A stretch of DNA of 64,000 bases from Mesorhizobium sp. L-2-11 (GCF_016756595.1 NZ_AP023257.1:620001-684000), one strand, 5' to 3'. Numbered from the stretch's first letter, positions 55,342-63,945 are shown. Numbers and translations: made by a program. The notes: generated from the sequence alone by a model not told the origin.

Positions 55342-55686
55342 TCACCCGTTCGCCGCCCGGCTGTCCTCAGGCGCCTCGGCCCGTTCGGTCAGGCCATAGT
55401 CGCGCACGACATGGGCGATGCGCAGACGATAGTCGGCAAAGATGCCGCCGCGGCCGGCCTTCTGCGCCCGCCTATGTTCCTCCGTGTTGCGCCAGGCCTT
55501 CACCGCTTCCTCGTCACGCCAGAACGACAGCGACAGGATGCGGTTCGGGTCGACAAGGCTCTGGAAGCGCTCGATCGACAGGAAGCCGTCGATGCCGTCA
55601 AGCAACGGACGCAGGTCGGCGGCTAGTCCGAGGTAGGCGTCGCGCTTGCCCGCTGCCGGCTCGACCTCGAAGATGACAGCGATCAT
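55342..55686 (-). CDS. Antibiotic biosynthesis monooxygenase (ABM) domain protein
   Basis: A 114-aa dimeric alpha-beta barrel protein. MIAVIFEVEPAAGKRDAYLGLAADL, FLSIERFQSLVDPNRILSLSFWRDEEAVKAWRNTEEHRRAQ are ABM family blocks. Function in this family ranges from haem degradation to quinone oxygenation; small single-domain copies are mostly uncharacterised. It overlaps the NIPSNAP-like gene by four bases. Confidence 0.85.
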   Translation of the reverse strand: MIAVIFEVEPAAGKRDAYLGLAADLRPLLDGIDGFLSIERFQSLVDPNRILSLSFWRDEEAVKAWRNTEEHRRAQKAGRGGIFADYRLRIAHVVRDYGLTERAEAPEDSRAANG

Positions 55687-56015
55687 GATTTCACCAACGA
55701 GGCATGCGGCCCGGAAGCGAGCTTCAGGAACATGCGATCTTCCCTGAGGATAAATTTCTCACGCCGCGCGAATTCGTAATTGGCCTTGCCTGCTGGATCG
55801 GTGGCGAGCCTGGTGCGATAGGCCTCGTAGGCTGCCAGGCTGTCGATGTTGTAGGCGGCGTAGGCTGTCGTGGCCGAGCCCTCATGCGGCGCGAAATAGC
55901 CGATCAGATCGGCGCCGCAGCGCGGAATCGCCTGGCCCCAGTTGCGGGCATACTCCTCGAACGCCGCCTTGCCGAACGGGTCGATCTCGTAGCGGATGAA
56001 GCAGGTGATGGTCAT
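55683..56015 (-). CDS. NIPSNAP family protein
   Basis: A 110-aa single NIPSNAP domain (MTITCFIRYEIDPFGKAAFEEYARNWGQAIPRCG...). The fold is again a dimeric alpha-beta barrel. Biochemical role is not known for the bacterial members. The ATG at 56015 is supported by AGGAGA six bases upstream. The frame is open upstream to 56102 but without a better start. A TTCGA-N6-TCGAA repeat (56058-56073) lies upstream and could bind the ArsR regulator encoded nearby. Confidence 0.82.
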   Translation of the reverse strand: MTITCFIRYEIDPFGKAAFEEYARNWGQAIPRCGADLIGYFAPHEGSATTAYAAYNIDSLAAYEAYRTRLATDPAGKANYEFARREKFILREDRMFLKLASGPHASLVKS

Positions 56016-56114
56016 CTTTTGTCTCCTAGACGGGTGGATGCATTCTTGCGCCGACAGTTCGAGCGGTGTCGAAACATTCTGTGGTTCTAGTGTGCTAGGC
56101 AATTTCCACGCTGG

Positions 56115-56342
56115 TCACGCTTGCCAGAAGTACTTCGCGCATTCGCGGCGAACGTCTTCCGGCGTCATGCCAAGATCGCGCAGAAGGTGCTCGTCAATCT
56201 CGGCGAGGTCGAGGCGTTGCAGATGGCGATCGTACCACCGCGCCAGCAGCCGCAGACGAACCCGGCGCAATATCATGAACGGAGACGGCCGACGGCCGAA
56301 GCGGCTGACAAGCACGGTGTAGGGAACGGTTCTTGCGGTCAT
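56115..56342 (-). CDS. DUF1127 family small protein
   Basis: A 75-aa arginine-rich protein. The C-terminal half LAEIDEHLLRDLGMTPEDVRREC is the DUF1127 (YjiS-like) motif. In other alphaproteobacteria DUF1127 proteins affect RNA turnover or phosphate and stress traits; the role here is unknown. Divergent from the ArsR-family gene with 68 bp between starts. Confidence 0.8.
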   Translation of the reverse strand: MTARTVPYTVLVSRFGRRPSPFMILRRVRLRLLARWYDRHLQRLDLAEIDEHLLRDLGMTPEDVRRECAKYFWQA

Positions 56343-56410
56343 CGTCGTCTCCTTGATCTCAGCGGAGGATAGTGGTTATCTGACTTTAATGCTTCGATGA
56401 GGAACGAACT

Positions 56411-57085
56411 ATGCGTGAAGGACCCGACATAGCCCGCATCGCCAGCCTGGTCGGCGATCCGGCGCGGGCAAACATGCTGACCGCGCTGATGGGTGGCACG
56501 GCATTGACGGCGAGCGAACTGGCGCTCGAGGCCGGCGTGTCGCTGCCGACCGCAAGCTCGCATCTGTCGAAGCTGATGGAGGGTGGGCTGCTGACGCTGG
56601 CAAGCCAGGGGCGGCATCGCTACTACGGGCTCGCCGGGCCGCAGGTGGCTGGCATGATCGAGGCGATCACCGGCGTGGCCGCTGCGGTCGGACCGCAGCG
56701 GGTGCGGCCGGGCCCGCGCGACGCCGCCATGCGCGTGGCGCGGGTCTGCTACGACCACCTTGCCGGCGAGCAGGCCGTGGCAATGCTCGACCGTCTTGTC
56801 GCTCGACAAGTCCTCCTGCGCCACGACAAGGAGATCCGGCTCGGGCCGTCGGCCGCCTCGCATTTCGCCGCGATCGGCATCGATGTCGAGAGCAAGGCGC
56901 GGCGACCGGTGTGCCGGGCTTGCCTCGACTGGAGCGTGCGGCGCTCGCATCTGGCCGGCACGCTGGGTGCGGCCATTCTCGACAAGATCCTTTTGGAAAA
57001 ATGGGCGCGGCACGAGAAAGACAGCCGCGCGGTGATCTTCTCGCCGATGGGGAGGCAGGCCTTCGAGAAGGTGTTTCTGGCCTGA
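56411..57085 (+). CDS. ArsR-family transcriptional regulator
   Basis: A 224-aa protein. The wHTH is IASLVGDPARANMLTALMGGTALTASELALEAGVSLPTASSHLSKLMEGGLL, as in ArsR proteins, and the C-terminal 120 residues form an extra domain with CRACLDWSVRRSHLAGTLG. No cluster of metal-binding cysteines typical of ArsR metal sensors is seen; members of this longer type often control NIPSNAP or ABM genes and sense organic ligands. That such a pair lies 400 bases away supports a regulatory link, which remains inference. Confidence 0.85.
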   Translation: MREGPDIARIASLVGDPARANMLTALMGGTALTASELALEAGVSLPTASSHLSKLMEGGLLTLASQGRHRYYGLAGPQVAGMIEAITGVAAAVGPQRVRPGPRDAAMRVARVCYDHLAGEQAVAMLDRLVARQVLLRHDKEIRLGPSAASHFAAIGIDVESKARRPVCRACLDWSVRRSHLAGTLGAAILDKILLEKWARHEKDSRAVIFSPMGRQAFEKVFLA

Positions 57086-57159
57086 TGGTTGCCGGCGCTG
57101 GTTTCGCGACGCCCTTGGCGAGCAAGACGTCGGCGAGACGGCGCCTCTGCCTACCGGGC

Positions 57160-57290
57160 ATCTTCCCCACTAGGGGGAGATCGGCAGCTTCGCCGTCCAG
57201 CTTTTTTCAGCGTTAGTGGTTGGCGAAAGCGGGGATGACGGCCAATCTCCCCACTCGTGGGGGAGATGTCCGGCAGGACAGAGGGGGGCG
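57160..57290. repeat. REP-like element, diverged copy
   Basis: Two near-palindromes, ATCTTCCCCACTAGGG... (57160-57181) and ATCTCCCCACTCGTGG... (57245-57267), with GTCCGGCAGGACAGAGGGGGG following. They are related to 23928-24076 but with different centres. It lies between the ArsR gene and the ligD-like gene (convergent). Confidence 0.6.
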
Positions 57291-57347
57291 CGAAGGATCG
57301 CCGGCGCTTGTTCTCGCGTTCGCTCAGCCTGGGACGAAGCCAGTGAA

Positions 57348-58307
57348 TTACCCGCGCTTGAGTGGCTTGCCCTGCTTGAAAAAATCCACCCAGGGATCGG
57401 CTTTCGCCAACTGTTTCAGCGTCGTCTTGTCGCCGATCGGAAATGCGTTCGGCGCGAGCCCCGCTTCAATTTCCGCCCAGGTCGCCGGCATCGATACCGT
57501 AGCGCCTTTCTTGGCACGCGACGAATAGGGCGCCACCGTGGTCGAGCCGCGTCCGTTGCGCAGATAGTCGACGAAGATCTTGCCGGTGCGCGCCTTCTTC
57601 GACAGCGTCGCCGTATATCGATCAGGGGCGGCCTGCTCGAGGGCACGGGCGAAATCATGGGCGAAGTCCTTCGCCTCATCCCAATCCGCCGACGGTTTCA
57701 GCGGCACGACGACATGGTAGCCCTTGCCGCCCGACGTCTTGACGAAATTCGGCAATGACAGCGCATCGAGCCGGCCGTGAATTTCAAGCGCCGCCGCGCG
57801 CACCGCTTTTACGTCGACGCCTTCGTCGGGATCGAGATCGAAGATGATCTGGTCCGGCTTGTCCAGTTCATCGATGGTGCAGCCCCAGATATGGATCTCG
57901 ACCACGCCGAACTGGACCAAGGCAGCGACACCGTCGAAATCGCGGATGAACAATATCTCCTCGCCGTCGGTCGGATCCTTCATCCTGGCGATTTTTTTGT
58001 GCATGCCGGCCGACGCATGCTTCTGGAAAAAGCGTTGGCCGTCGACGCCGTCCGGCGCGCGCACCAGGCTGAGCGGCCGATTGACGACGAATTGCTGCAT
58101 GCGCGGCCAGACCGATGCGTAATGGTCGAGCAGGCCCTGCTTCGATACTTTCTCCTGCGGCCACAGAAGCTTGTCAGGATGAGAAAGCTTTACGACGGTG
58201 TCCGCCGCCGCTGCGGATTTGACAGAGGTGGTTTGCTCGCCCTTGCCCCCGGCAGGCTTTGCCTTGGTGTCGGCCTTGCCTGAGGATACTTTCGGCCTTT
58301 CCTGCAC
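57348..58307 (-). CDS. LigD polymerase/primase domain protein, possibly a LigD remnant
   Basis: A 319-aa product matching the polymerase domain of bacterial non-homologous end-joining ligase D. LSHPDKLLWPQEKVSK starts the domain, IIFDLDPDEGV holds the catalytic metal-binding DxD, TSGGKGYHVVVPL and KIFVDYLRNGRGSTTVAPYSSRAK complete it. The first 40 residues (QERPKVSSGKAD...) look like a LigD interdomain linker. GTG at 58307 has GGAGGA before it. The same frame continues upstream for eight linker codons (EDKPAEEV), and the ligase end VRHAPLQGL lies in another frame just before. No ligase or phosphoesterase domain and no ku gene is near. It may act alone or be decayed. Confidence 0.7.
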   Translation of the reverse strand: MQERPKVSSGKADTKAKPAGGKGEQTTSVKSAAAADTVVKLSHPDKLLWPQEKVSKQGLLDHYASVWPRMQQFVVNRPLSLVRAPDGVDGQRFFQKHASAGMHKKIARMKDPTDGEEILFIRDFDGVAALVQFGVVEIHIWGCTIDELDKPDQIIFDLDPDEGVDVKAVRAAALEIHGRLDALSLPNFVKTSGGKGYHVVVPLKPSADWDEAKDFAHDFARALEQAAPDRYTATLSKKARTGKIFVDYLRNGRGSTTVAPYSSRAKKGATVSMPATWAEIEAGLAPNAFPIGDKTTLKQLAKADPWVDFFKQGKPLKRG

Positions 58308-58431
58308 GACTTCCTCCGCCGGTTTGTCCTCGCGCGCGCAATCCCTGGAGCGGGGCGTGGCGCACTATACGGTCGACGTCCAGGTACGGAAAGTGAGGCA
58401 AGGCCGGGTTGCCCGACATTGCCTCGATCAA
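58308..58431 (-). pseudogene. Remnant of a LigD ligase domain C-terminus
   Basis: The frame just upstream of the LigD polymerase gene reads DRIVRHAPLQGLR, which matches the end of the LigD ligase domain before the usual REDKPAEEVV linker. REDKPAEEVVQERPK continues in a different frame. The break lies at a GCGCGCGC stretch (58337-58344), where four extra bases relative to LQGLRED shift the frame. The rest of the ligase domain is missing; the DUF892 gene ends six bases beyond. Confidence 0.5.
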
Positions 58432-58436
58432 AAGTG

Positions 58437-58943
58437 CTACTCGGCGGCCTGAAGGTTGACCTTGGCTTCGGCGATCTCGGTAAGCTTGCGGTCGGTCGCC
58501 TGCTCTTCCTTGATGTTGTTGGCCAGCACATTGGCACAGTCGGTGCGGCCAAGCTGCTTGGCCCAGGCGATCAGCGTGCCGTAACGGGTTATCTCATAAT
58601 GCTCGACCGCTTGCGCAGATGCGATCAGGGCAGCGTCGAGAACGTCCTTGTCGTCGATGTCGCCGCTGATTTCATCGGCTTCCTCGAGAATGCCGTCGAT
58701 GGCCGGGCAGTTGACCGTCTTGGCCTTCACGCCATGCAGTTCGAACACCTTCTCGACCCGATCGATATGGCCTTTGGTCTGGCCGAGATGCTTTTCAAAG
58801 CCGGCTTTCAGCTGCGGGTCGGTCGCCTTGTCGATCATCTTCGGCAGTGACTTCTCGATCTGTTTCTCGGCGTAATAGATGTCGCGCAGCGTGTGGACGA
58901 AGAGGTCGTCCAGCGTCTTGATGTCTTTCGAAAAGAAACCCAT
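58437..58943 (-). CDS. DUF892 ferritin-like protein (YciF family)
   Basis: A 168-aa four-helix bundle protein. MGFFSKDIKTLDDLFVHTLRDIYYAEKQIEKSLPKMI is the conserved family start with the E of helix 1; GHIDRVEKVFELHG and ASAQAVEHYEITRYGTL give further Glu/His iron ligands. YciF homologues accompany stress responses. AAAGG lies seven bases before the ATG. The gene has an EcfG-type promoter about 95 bases upstream, which places it in the general stress response. Confidence 0.88.
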   Translation of the reverse strand: MGFFSKDIKTLDDLFVHTLRDIYYAEKQIEKSLPKMIDKATDPQLKAGFEKHLGQTKGHIDRVEKVFELHGVKAKTVNCPAIDGILEEADEISGDIDDKDVLDAALIASAQAVEHYEITRYGTLIAWAKQLGRTDCANVLANNIKEEQATDRKLTEIAEAKVNLQAAE

Positions 58944-59340
58944 GGCTTTGCCTTTCCATTGTTCTTGCTGTGTTGGGGGTTCCGGCGGCGGTTCCGCTCG
59001 GAAGCCGCTGGGCCGGGTTGGTCCGGCTCTCAGCATCAACGTGCTTCTATCGGACGGGTTCCTGGCTTTCCGAGTAAGCAGGGAAAATTCGCGGCACCGG
59101 CCAAGTTGAAACACAAGCGCGTCGGAGCGACATCCAAACGAAACATATGTGATGCAAAAGTCACACTAGCGAGAATGCCGACGAACTGCATGGAAAGACC
59201 CCGAATCAGCCGCATTCCAGCCACGAACCAAGGCCTTTTTGAGCAAAGATTAACATCGTGTTCACCGAGTATTCACGCCTCGACGCTATGATCCCACGCA
59301 ATTCGGAAGGGACATCCGAACTCGGGACAGGGACAGGGAA
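58944..59340. other. Intergenic region upstream of the DUF892 gene
   Basis: About 400 bases between divergent genes. It contains the EcfG-type promoter at 59038-59062 read towards DUF892. The right half is richer in A and T (AACATATGTGATGC, AGATTAACATCGTGTTCACC) and leads to the 48-codon frame at 59341. No other gene is evident. Confidence 0.5.
59038..59062 (-). promoter_or_regulatory. EcfG-type general stress promoter for DUF892
   Basis: On the minus strand GGAAC, 16 bases, CGTT: an exact match to the EcfG (RpoE2-like) consensus of alphaproteobacteria. It lies 95 bases before the DUF892 start. YciF/DUF892-type genes are frequent members of the general stress regulon. Confidence 0.75.
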
Positions 59341-59487
59341 ATGAACTTCTTGACGCACCTCATCGGCTACGCTGCCGCCATCCGCGAATTCGTCGCGCCG
59401 ACCTATCGGCCGGAGCGCTATTACATGCGCGGCCCAGGCCCCGCTTGCGCACGCCGCGGCAACACGCTCGGCATCAGCACGCACTGA
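59341..59487 (+). CDS. Possible small protein of 48 residues
   Basis: The frame MNFLTHLIGYAAAIREFVAPTYRPERYYMRG... is preceded by repeated GGGACAGGGACAGGGAA ending at the ATG, a good Shine-Dalgarno. The product is basic and tyrosine-rich in the middle. I do not recognise it. Short length makes chance possible; the strong leader is the main support. Confidence 0.4.
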   Translation: MNFLTHLIGYAAAIREFVAPTYRPERYYMRGPGPACARRGNTLGISTH

Positions 59488-59612
59488 TGACGACCATGGA
59501 AAGCCGTCACGACAGCCGGATATGCAGGCCGGCCGCCGATCACCGTGCGACCACCTATCGCACGGAGCGTCCTGGGCTCGCCGACAGGCGGCGTGCGACA
59601 TCGCCAAGGGTC

Positions 59613-59676
59613 TGAGATTCCAGAATTTTGAGATTCCAGGGTTTTGAATTCCGGGGCTTCGGGATTCTGGGGCTTT
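59613..59676. repeat. Four tandem 16-bp repeat units
   Basis: Units at 59613, 59629, 59645 and 59661: TGAGATTCCAGAATTT, TGAGATTCCAGGGTTT, TGAATTCCGGGGCTTC, GGGATTCTGGGGCTTT. The first two differ by two bases, the others are more diverged. It lies in the 295-bp gap between the 48-codon frame and the Lrp gene, which otherwise has no clear feature. Confidence 0.7.
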
Positions 59677-59782
59677 GATCTCGCCGCCGGCAAGCTAAGT
59701 GCCGTTTTACACCAGGCAGCCGGGACTCGCGTCACCGCCCAGCAACTGCGAGATCCCTTCCGCCGAGTTGGCCTCCGAAAAT

Positions 59783-60235
59783 CTAGAGCGAGATTGCGGT
59801 CGTCTCCTTGGCGGTTCGAATCACAAACATGGTGTAATACCGCGCGACATTGGTCCGATCCCGAAACAGCCGCTCGCACAGGGCGTCGAACTCTTCCATA
59901 TCTGTCAGGCGCAGCATAAGGACAGCGTCGGTCGAGCCGCTGACGCTGTAGGCCTGGATCACCGCTGGTTCCAAGGCGGCAAGCTCGAGGAAGCGGCGCA
60001 TGTGTTGCTCGCCGTGGCGCTCCAGCTCGACCGTGACGATAGCCTTCATTCCCCTGCCGGCCTTGGCCGGATTAAGAAGCGCGACAACACGGTCGATGAC
60101 ACCGGCTGACTTGAGCCGCCGTATGCGGCGCAAGCAGCTGGAGGGCGAAAGCCCAACCTCCGCCGCCAGGTCGGCATTGGTTCGCGAAGCGTCTTTTTGC
60201 AAAAGTTTGAGAAGCTTCCTGTCGATCCGGTCCAT
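59783..60235 (-). CDS. Lrp/AsnC-family regulator
   Basis: A 150-aa regulator. The HTH is MDRIDRKLLKLLQKDASRTNADLAAEVGLSPSSCLRRIRRLKSAGVI. The RAM ligand-binding domain follows with VIQAYSVSGSTDAVLMLRLTDMEEFDAL. GGAGG lies six bases before the ATG at 60235. It is divergent from the Gate-domain membrane protein, the usual arrangement of an Lrp regulator with its target. The ligand, probably an amino acid, is not known. Confidence 0.9.
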   Translation of the reverse strand: MDRIDRKLLKLLQKDASRTNADLAAEVGLSPSSCLRRIRRLKSAGVIDRVVALLNPAKAGRGMKAIVTVELERHGEQHMRRFLELAALEPAVIQAYSVSGSTDAVLMLRLTDMEEFDALCERLFRDRTNVARYYTMFVIRTAKETTAISL

Positions 60236-60353
60236 TCCGGTCCTCCGTCGTCGTCCTCCGGTCTGCAATTCTATTGCACAAGTCCGCAAATTCTGACCAC
60301 AAATGCGAACCGTCTCACGCTAGTCATTTGGCGTCAGTCACGGAGATATCGCC

Positions 60354-61349
60354 ATGGCAGTGCAGGCCGCCCTCTGTCGAAGGACGCTGGAAACACTTGA
60401 AATCTATTGGGAATTGGTCCGCATCATCGTTCCGGTCACGATAGTCACACAGATCCTGCAGGATCTTGGTGTCATCCGGACGATCTCTCCATTCTTCGCG
60501 CCTCTCATGACGCTGGTTGGACTGCCTCCCGAGCTCGCTCTTGCTTGGCTGACGGGATTGCTGGTGGGAATTTGGGGCGCGGTGGTGACCGTGTTCACGC
60601 TGGCGCCGGTTTCGACGTTGAGCACCGCCGACATGACCGTTCTTTCAACCCTTTTGCTGTTTGCGCATGCCATTCCGATTGAACAACGCATCATTCAGAA
60701 GGTTGGGCCAGGCTTCGTGGCCACTGCAGCACTTCGTATTGGCGGCGGACTGATCCTCGCCATGCTCCTGCACCGGATATTCGCAGCAACCGGATGGCTG
60801 TCTGAGCCGCTGAAGCCCGCGTGGATACCAATGAGCGAAGGCACTGATTGGAGCAGTTTTCTTCTAAGCATGCTCAAAACCCTGGCAACAATGCTCGTCA
60901 TTCTCCTCGCACTGAGCTGGCTGATCGAGCTACTCAAGATGTCGGGCATCCTGGGTTGGCTGAACAAGGGGCTTGCGCCGCTCTTTCGCCTTGCCGGCAT
61001 CCAGCCACAAGCGGTGCCGTTCACTGCGGTCGGTCTGCTTCTTGGAATTTCCTATGGCGCGGGACTGCTGATCCGCGAGGCGCGCACGACCAGCGTAGAG
61101 CCGCGCCAGATCTTCCTCGCTTGCGTGTTCATGGGCTTTGCCCACAGCCTCATAGAGGACACGCTGGTTGTCGTCGCTCTGGGTGCAGACTTCACCAGTG
61201 TGTTTTTCGTTCGCCTGATCTTTGCCGTGCTCGCAACCGCGTTGATCGCCCGGGCAATCAGTTCGGCTTCCGATATTCTGTTTTTCAAAGCATTTTTCCA
61301 CAAGGAAGAACGTCGGCTTGCTCAGTCGGAGCCTGGATTTGGCGGCTAA
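60354..61349 (+). CDS. Gate-domain (nucleoside recognition) membrane protein
   Basis: A 331-aa protein with about eight to nine membrane segments and two similar halves: [52 protein letters not shown], and [49 protein letters not shown]. This is the 'Gate' (nucleoside recognition) domain shared by nucleoside transporters and spore maturation proteins A/B. The substrate is unknown. Position opposite an Lrp-type regulator suggests amino-acid transport or export. Confidence 0.8.
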   Translation: MAVQAALCRRTLETLEIYWELVRIIVPVTIVTQILQDLGVIRTISPFFAPLMTLVGLPPELALAWLTGLLVGIWGAVVTVFTLAPVSTLSTADMTVLSTLLLFAHAIPIEQRIIQKVGPGFVATAALRIGGGLILAMLLHRIFAATGWLSEPLKPAWIPMSEGTDWSSFLLSMLKTLATMLVILLALSWLIELLKMSGILGWLNKGLAPLFRLAGIQPQAVPFTAVGLLLGISYGAGLLIREARTTSVEPRQIFLACVFMGFAHSLIEDTLVVVALGADFTSVFFVRLIFAVLATALIARAISSASDILFFKAFFHKEERRLAQSEPGFGG

Positions 61350-61458
61350 CGATGAAGCATCTTCGGCCAGCGGCTGTGCCCTGCACTCGACATCCGACAA
61401 ACTCGGCAGGATGAGGTGCCGCACCCGCCTTGCCGATCGTCCACTACCGCGGCTGGCT

Positions 61459-61821
61459 CTAACCTTCGCATGGCTTCAGTACGGTCGTGTCGCCTGCCGC
61501 CTTGCCCAGTTCGCGGCAGCCCTGAACCGTGCACAGCGTCCAGCCTTCACCCGTCGCGCCGGAGGCCGCGAGCACCAGGCGCCGCTGCGGGGCCAAATTG
61601 AGTTTATAGACCCACCAACCGTCGCGCAGCACCGAGCCATCCGGCGGTTCCATGCCGGCGCCCGAGCCCTCGATCCCTGCCTCGGCGATCTCTAAGCCGG
61701 AAGGCGTCACCTTCCAGTCCTCCTGCCAATGCGTTTTTTCCATCGAATGCGTCCAGGCGAGCGTGAAGGCGGCCACCGTGAGTGTCACAGTCTTGCCGGC
61801 GGCGAGGATACAGAGGCTCAT
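61459..61821 (-). CDS. DUF1850 family protein
   Basis: A 120-aa protein with a hydrophobic N-terminus (LCILAAGKTVTLTVAAFTLAWTHSMEK) and the DUF1850 pattern TLAWTHSMEKTHWQEDW...GSGAGMEPPDG. DUF1850 proteins are nearly always encoded with TRAP transporters of the TAXI type; this one overlaps the permease by four bases. Probably exported and part of the transport system. Confidence 0.85.
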   Translation of the reverse strand: MSLCILAAGKTVTLTVAAFTLAWTHSMEKTHWQEDWKVTPSGLEIAEAGIEGSGAGMEPPDGSVLRDGWWVYKLNLAPQRRLVLAASGATGEGWTLCTVQGCRELGKAAGDTTVLKPCEG

Positions 61822-63920
61822 GCGGTGCCGGTGGCCTGCCGCGCACGCCAGCAGTGCCAGCCGATCAAAGCGACAGAGAGTGCCCAGCCGGCTTCGTCGG
61901 TGACAGGCAGTGCGGCAACCAGCAACACGCCGGCGGCGAAGGCGACGAGGCGTTCCCACCAAGCCATGCGCCTGAAAAGGAACCCGACGGCGGCTGCGCC
62001 CCACAGGGCAATACCCATGCACGCTTTGGCGACGATATAGGCGACCTCGACGGGATAGCCGAACTGGGCGGCGATCGGACCCGGGTCCTGCAGCATCAGC
62101 GCCGGGGTATAGACCGCCATGAACGGCACGACGAAGCCGGCGACGGCAAGCTTGGTCGCCTGGATGCCGATCTTGAGGCCGCTCTCCTTGGCCATCGGCG
62201 CGGCGGCGAAGGCGGCCAGCGCCACCGGCGGAGTGAGGTCGGCCATGATGCCGAAATAGAAGACGAACATATGGCTGACCACCAGCGGCACGCCGAGTGA
62301 CAGCAGCGCCGGCCCGGCGAGCGACGAGGTGATGATGTAGTTGGGGATCGTCGGTATGCCCATGCCGAGCACCAGGCAGGTGAGCATCGTCAGCAGCAGC
62401 GACAGGAACAGATTGTTCTCGCCGATGGAGATGATCCAGCCGATGAAGGTCGAGGCGATGCCGGTGAGCGTCAAGGTGCCGATGACGACGCCGACGATGG
62501 CGCAGGCGATGCCGACCGGCAACGCGTTCTTTGCTCCCTCGGCAAGCGAGTCTATGCATATCTGCAGCGTCTCGCGTCCGCCCCTGAAGGTGACGCAGGC
62601 GATTACCAGCCCGGCGATGACAAAACTCAGGATGTTGACGCCGAACCTCATGAAAGAGGCGGCGGCAAGCCCTAGCGCCAGCCAAAAGACGATGCGGAAG
62701 GCAAGCGGCCCGATCAAAGCCGCCAGCGGCGTGCCGAGGATGAGCACGATGGTCAGCGCCAGCCCCATGGTGCCGGCGAAGATCGGCGTATAGCCGGCAA
62801 ACAGCAGATAGATGAGCGCGGCCAGCGGCAGCACCAGCGGCCAATGTCTTCTCACCGCGTGCCACGGATTGGGCAGGTCCGCCTTGGCCATGCCCTGCAG
62901 GCCGGCCTTGCCGGCTTCGAGGTACACCTGCCAGAAGCAGGCACCGAAATAGAGCAGCGCCGGGATGATCGCTGCCTTGACCACCTCGGCATAGGGGATG
63001 TTCAGCGTCTCGGCCATGATGAAGGCGACCGCGCCCATCACCGGCGGCATGATCTGGCCGCCCATCGACGAGGTCGCCTCGACCGCGCCGGCGAAAGCCG
63101 AACGGAAGCCGAAGCGCTTCATCAGCGGGATGGTGAACTGGCCGCTGGCCACCACATTGGCGACACCGGAGCCGGAAATCGTACCCATCAGCGCCGAGGA
63201 CAGAACGCAGACCTGGGCCGGCCCGCCGCGCCACGTGCCGACCAGGCCAAGCGCGAAATCGTTGAACAGCGCGATCATGCCGGCGCGTTCGAGAAAGGCG
63301 GCGAAGACGACGAAAATGAAGATATAGGCGGCCGAGACGTAGACCGGCGTGCCGTAGATGCCTTCGGTGCCAAAGGCGAAGGTGTCGATGAGCTGTGCGA
63401 AATCATAGCCGCGATGGATGAAGGGCGGCGGCAGGTGATTGCCGAAGAAAGCGTAGGCGAGAAAGATCAAGGCGATCAGGGCAAGCGGCAGCCCCATCAG
63501 CCGCCGCGCGGCCTCGAAGACCAGCACGACCAGCACCGTGCCGACGATCAGGTCCGGCGTGGTAAGGAAGCCGGAGCGCCGGATGAGATCGGCATAGAAC
63601 ACCCAATTGTAGACGCCGGTGACAAAGCCGAGCAGGCCCAGCGTCCAGAATGCTGCTTTTGCCGGTGTACTTGTGGCGCGCAGGTTGGCGATCAGGCCAA
63701 AGCCGAGCAGCAGCAAGAAGCCGACATGCATGGCGCGCACCACCTGGCTCGGCAGGCTGCCATAGGCGGCGATGTAGATCTGGAAGACGGAGAAGGCGAT
63801 GGCGATGAGAAAGGCGGCCTTGCCGGCGATGCCGTCGCCGAAACCCGGCGGCAGGCCTTCGAGCGGGGCTTCGGCGGTGGGGGAAAGAACGGTCGGCGTT
63901 TCGGGATGGGCGTCGGTCAT
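61818..63920 (-). CDS. TRAP transporter permease, fused 4TM/12TM subunits
   Basis: A 700-aa TRAP permease of the DctQM-fused type used with TAXI binding proteins. The N-terminal 180 residues form the small-subunit-like part, followed by a long DctM-like part. Family blocks: GTISGSGVANVVASGQFTIPLMKRFGF and GMGIPTIPNYIITSSLAGPALL. It imports organic acids or amino acids using a sodium or proton gradient. The ATG at 63920 fits the family; the binding protein gene should lie upstream outside the window. Confidence 0.9.
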   Translation of the reverse strand: MTDAHPETPTVLSPTAEAPLEGLPPGFGDGIAGKAAFLIAIAFSVFQIYIAAYGSLPSQVVRAMHVGFLLLLGFGLIANLRATSTPAKAAFWTLGLLGFVTGVYNWVFYADLIRRSGFLTTPDLIVGTVLVVLVFEAARRLMGLPLALIALIFLAYAFFGNHLPPPFIHRGYDFAQLIDTFAFGTEGIYGTPVYVSAAYIFIFVVFAAFLERAGMIALFNDFALGLVGTWRGGPAQVCVLSSALMGTISGSGVANVVASGQFTIPLMKRFGFRSAFAGAVEATSSMGGQIMPPVMGAVAFIMAETLNIPYAEVVKAAIIPALLYFGACFWQVYLEAGKAGLQGMAKADLPNPWHAVRRHWPLVLPLAALIYLLFAGYTPIFAGTMGLALTIVLILGTPLAALIGPLAFRIVFWLALGLAAASFMRFGVNILSFVIAGLVIACVTFRGGRETLQICIDSLAEGAKNALPVGIACAIVGVVIGTLTLTGIASTFIGWIISIGENNLFLSLLLTMLTCLVLGMGIPTIPNYIITSSLAGPALLSLGVPLVVSHMFVFYFGIMADLTPPVALAAFAAAPMAKESGLKIGIQATKLAVAGFVVPFMAVYTPALMLQDPGPIAAQFGYPVEVAYIVAKACMGIALWGAAAVGFLFRRMAWWERLVAFAAGVLLVAALPVTDEAGWALSVALIGWHCWRARQATGTA

Positions 63921-63945
63921 TGGCGGGTTCCTGGCGGGGCGCAAT

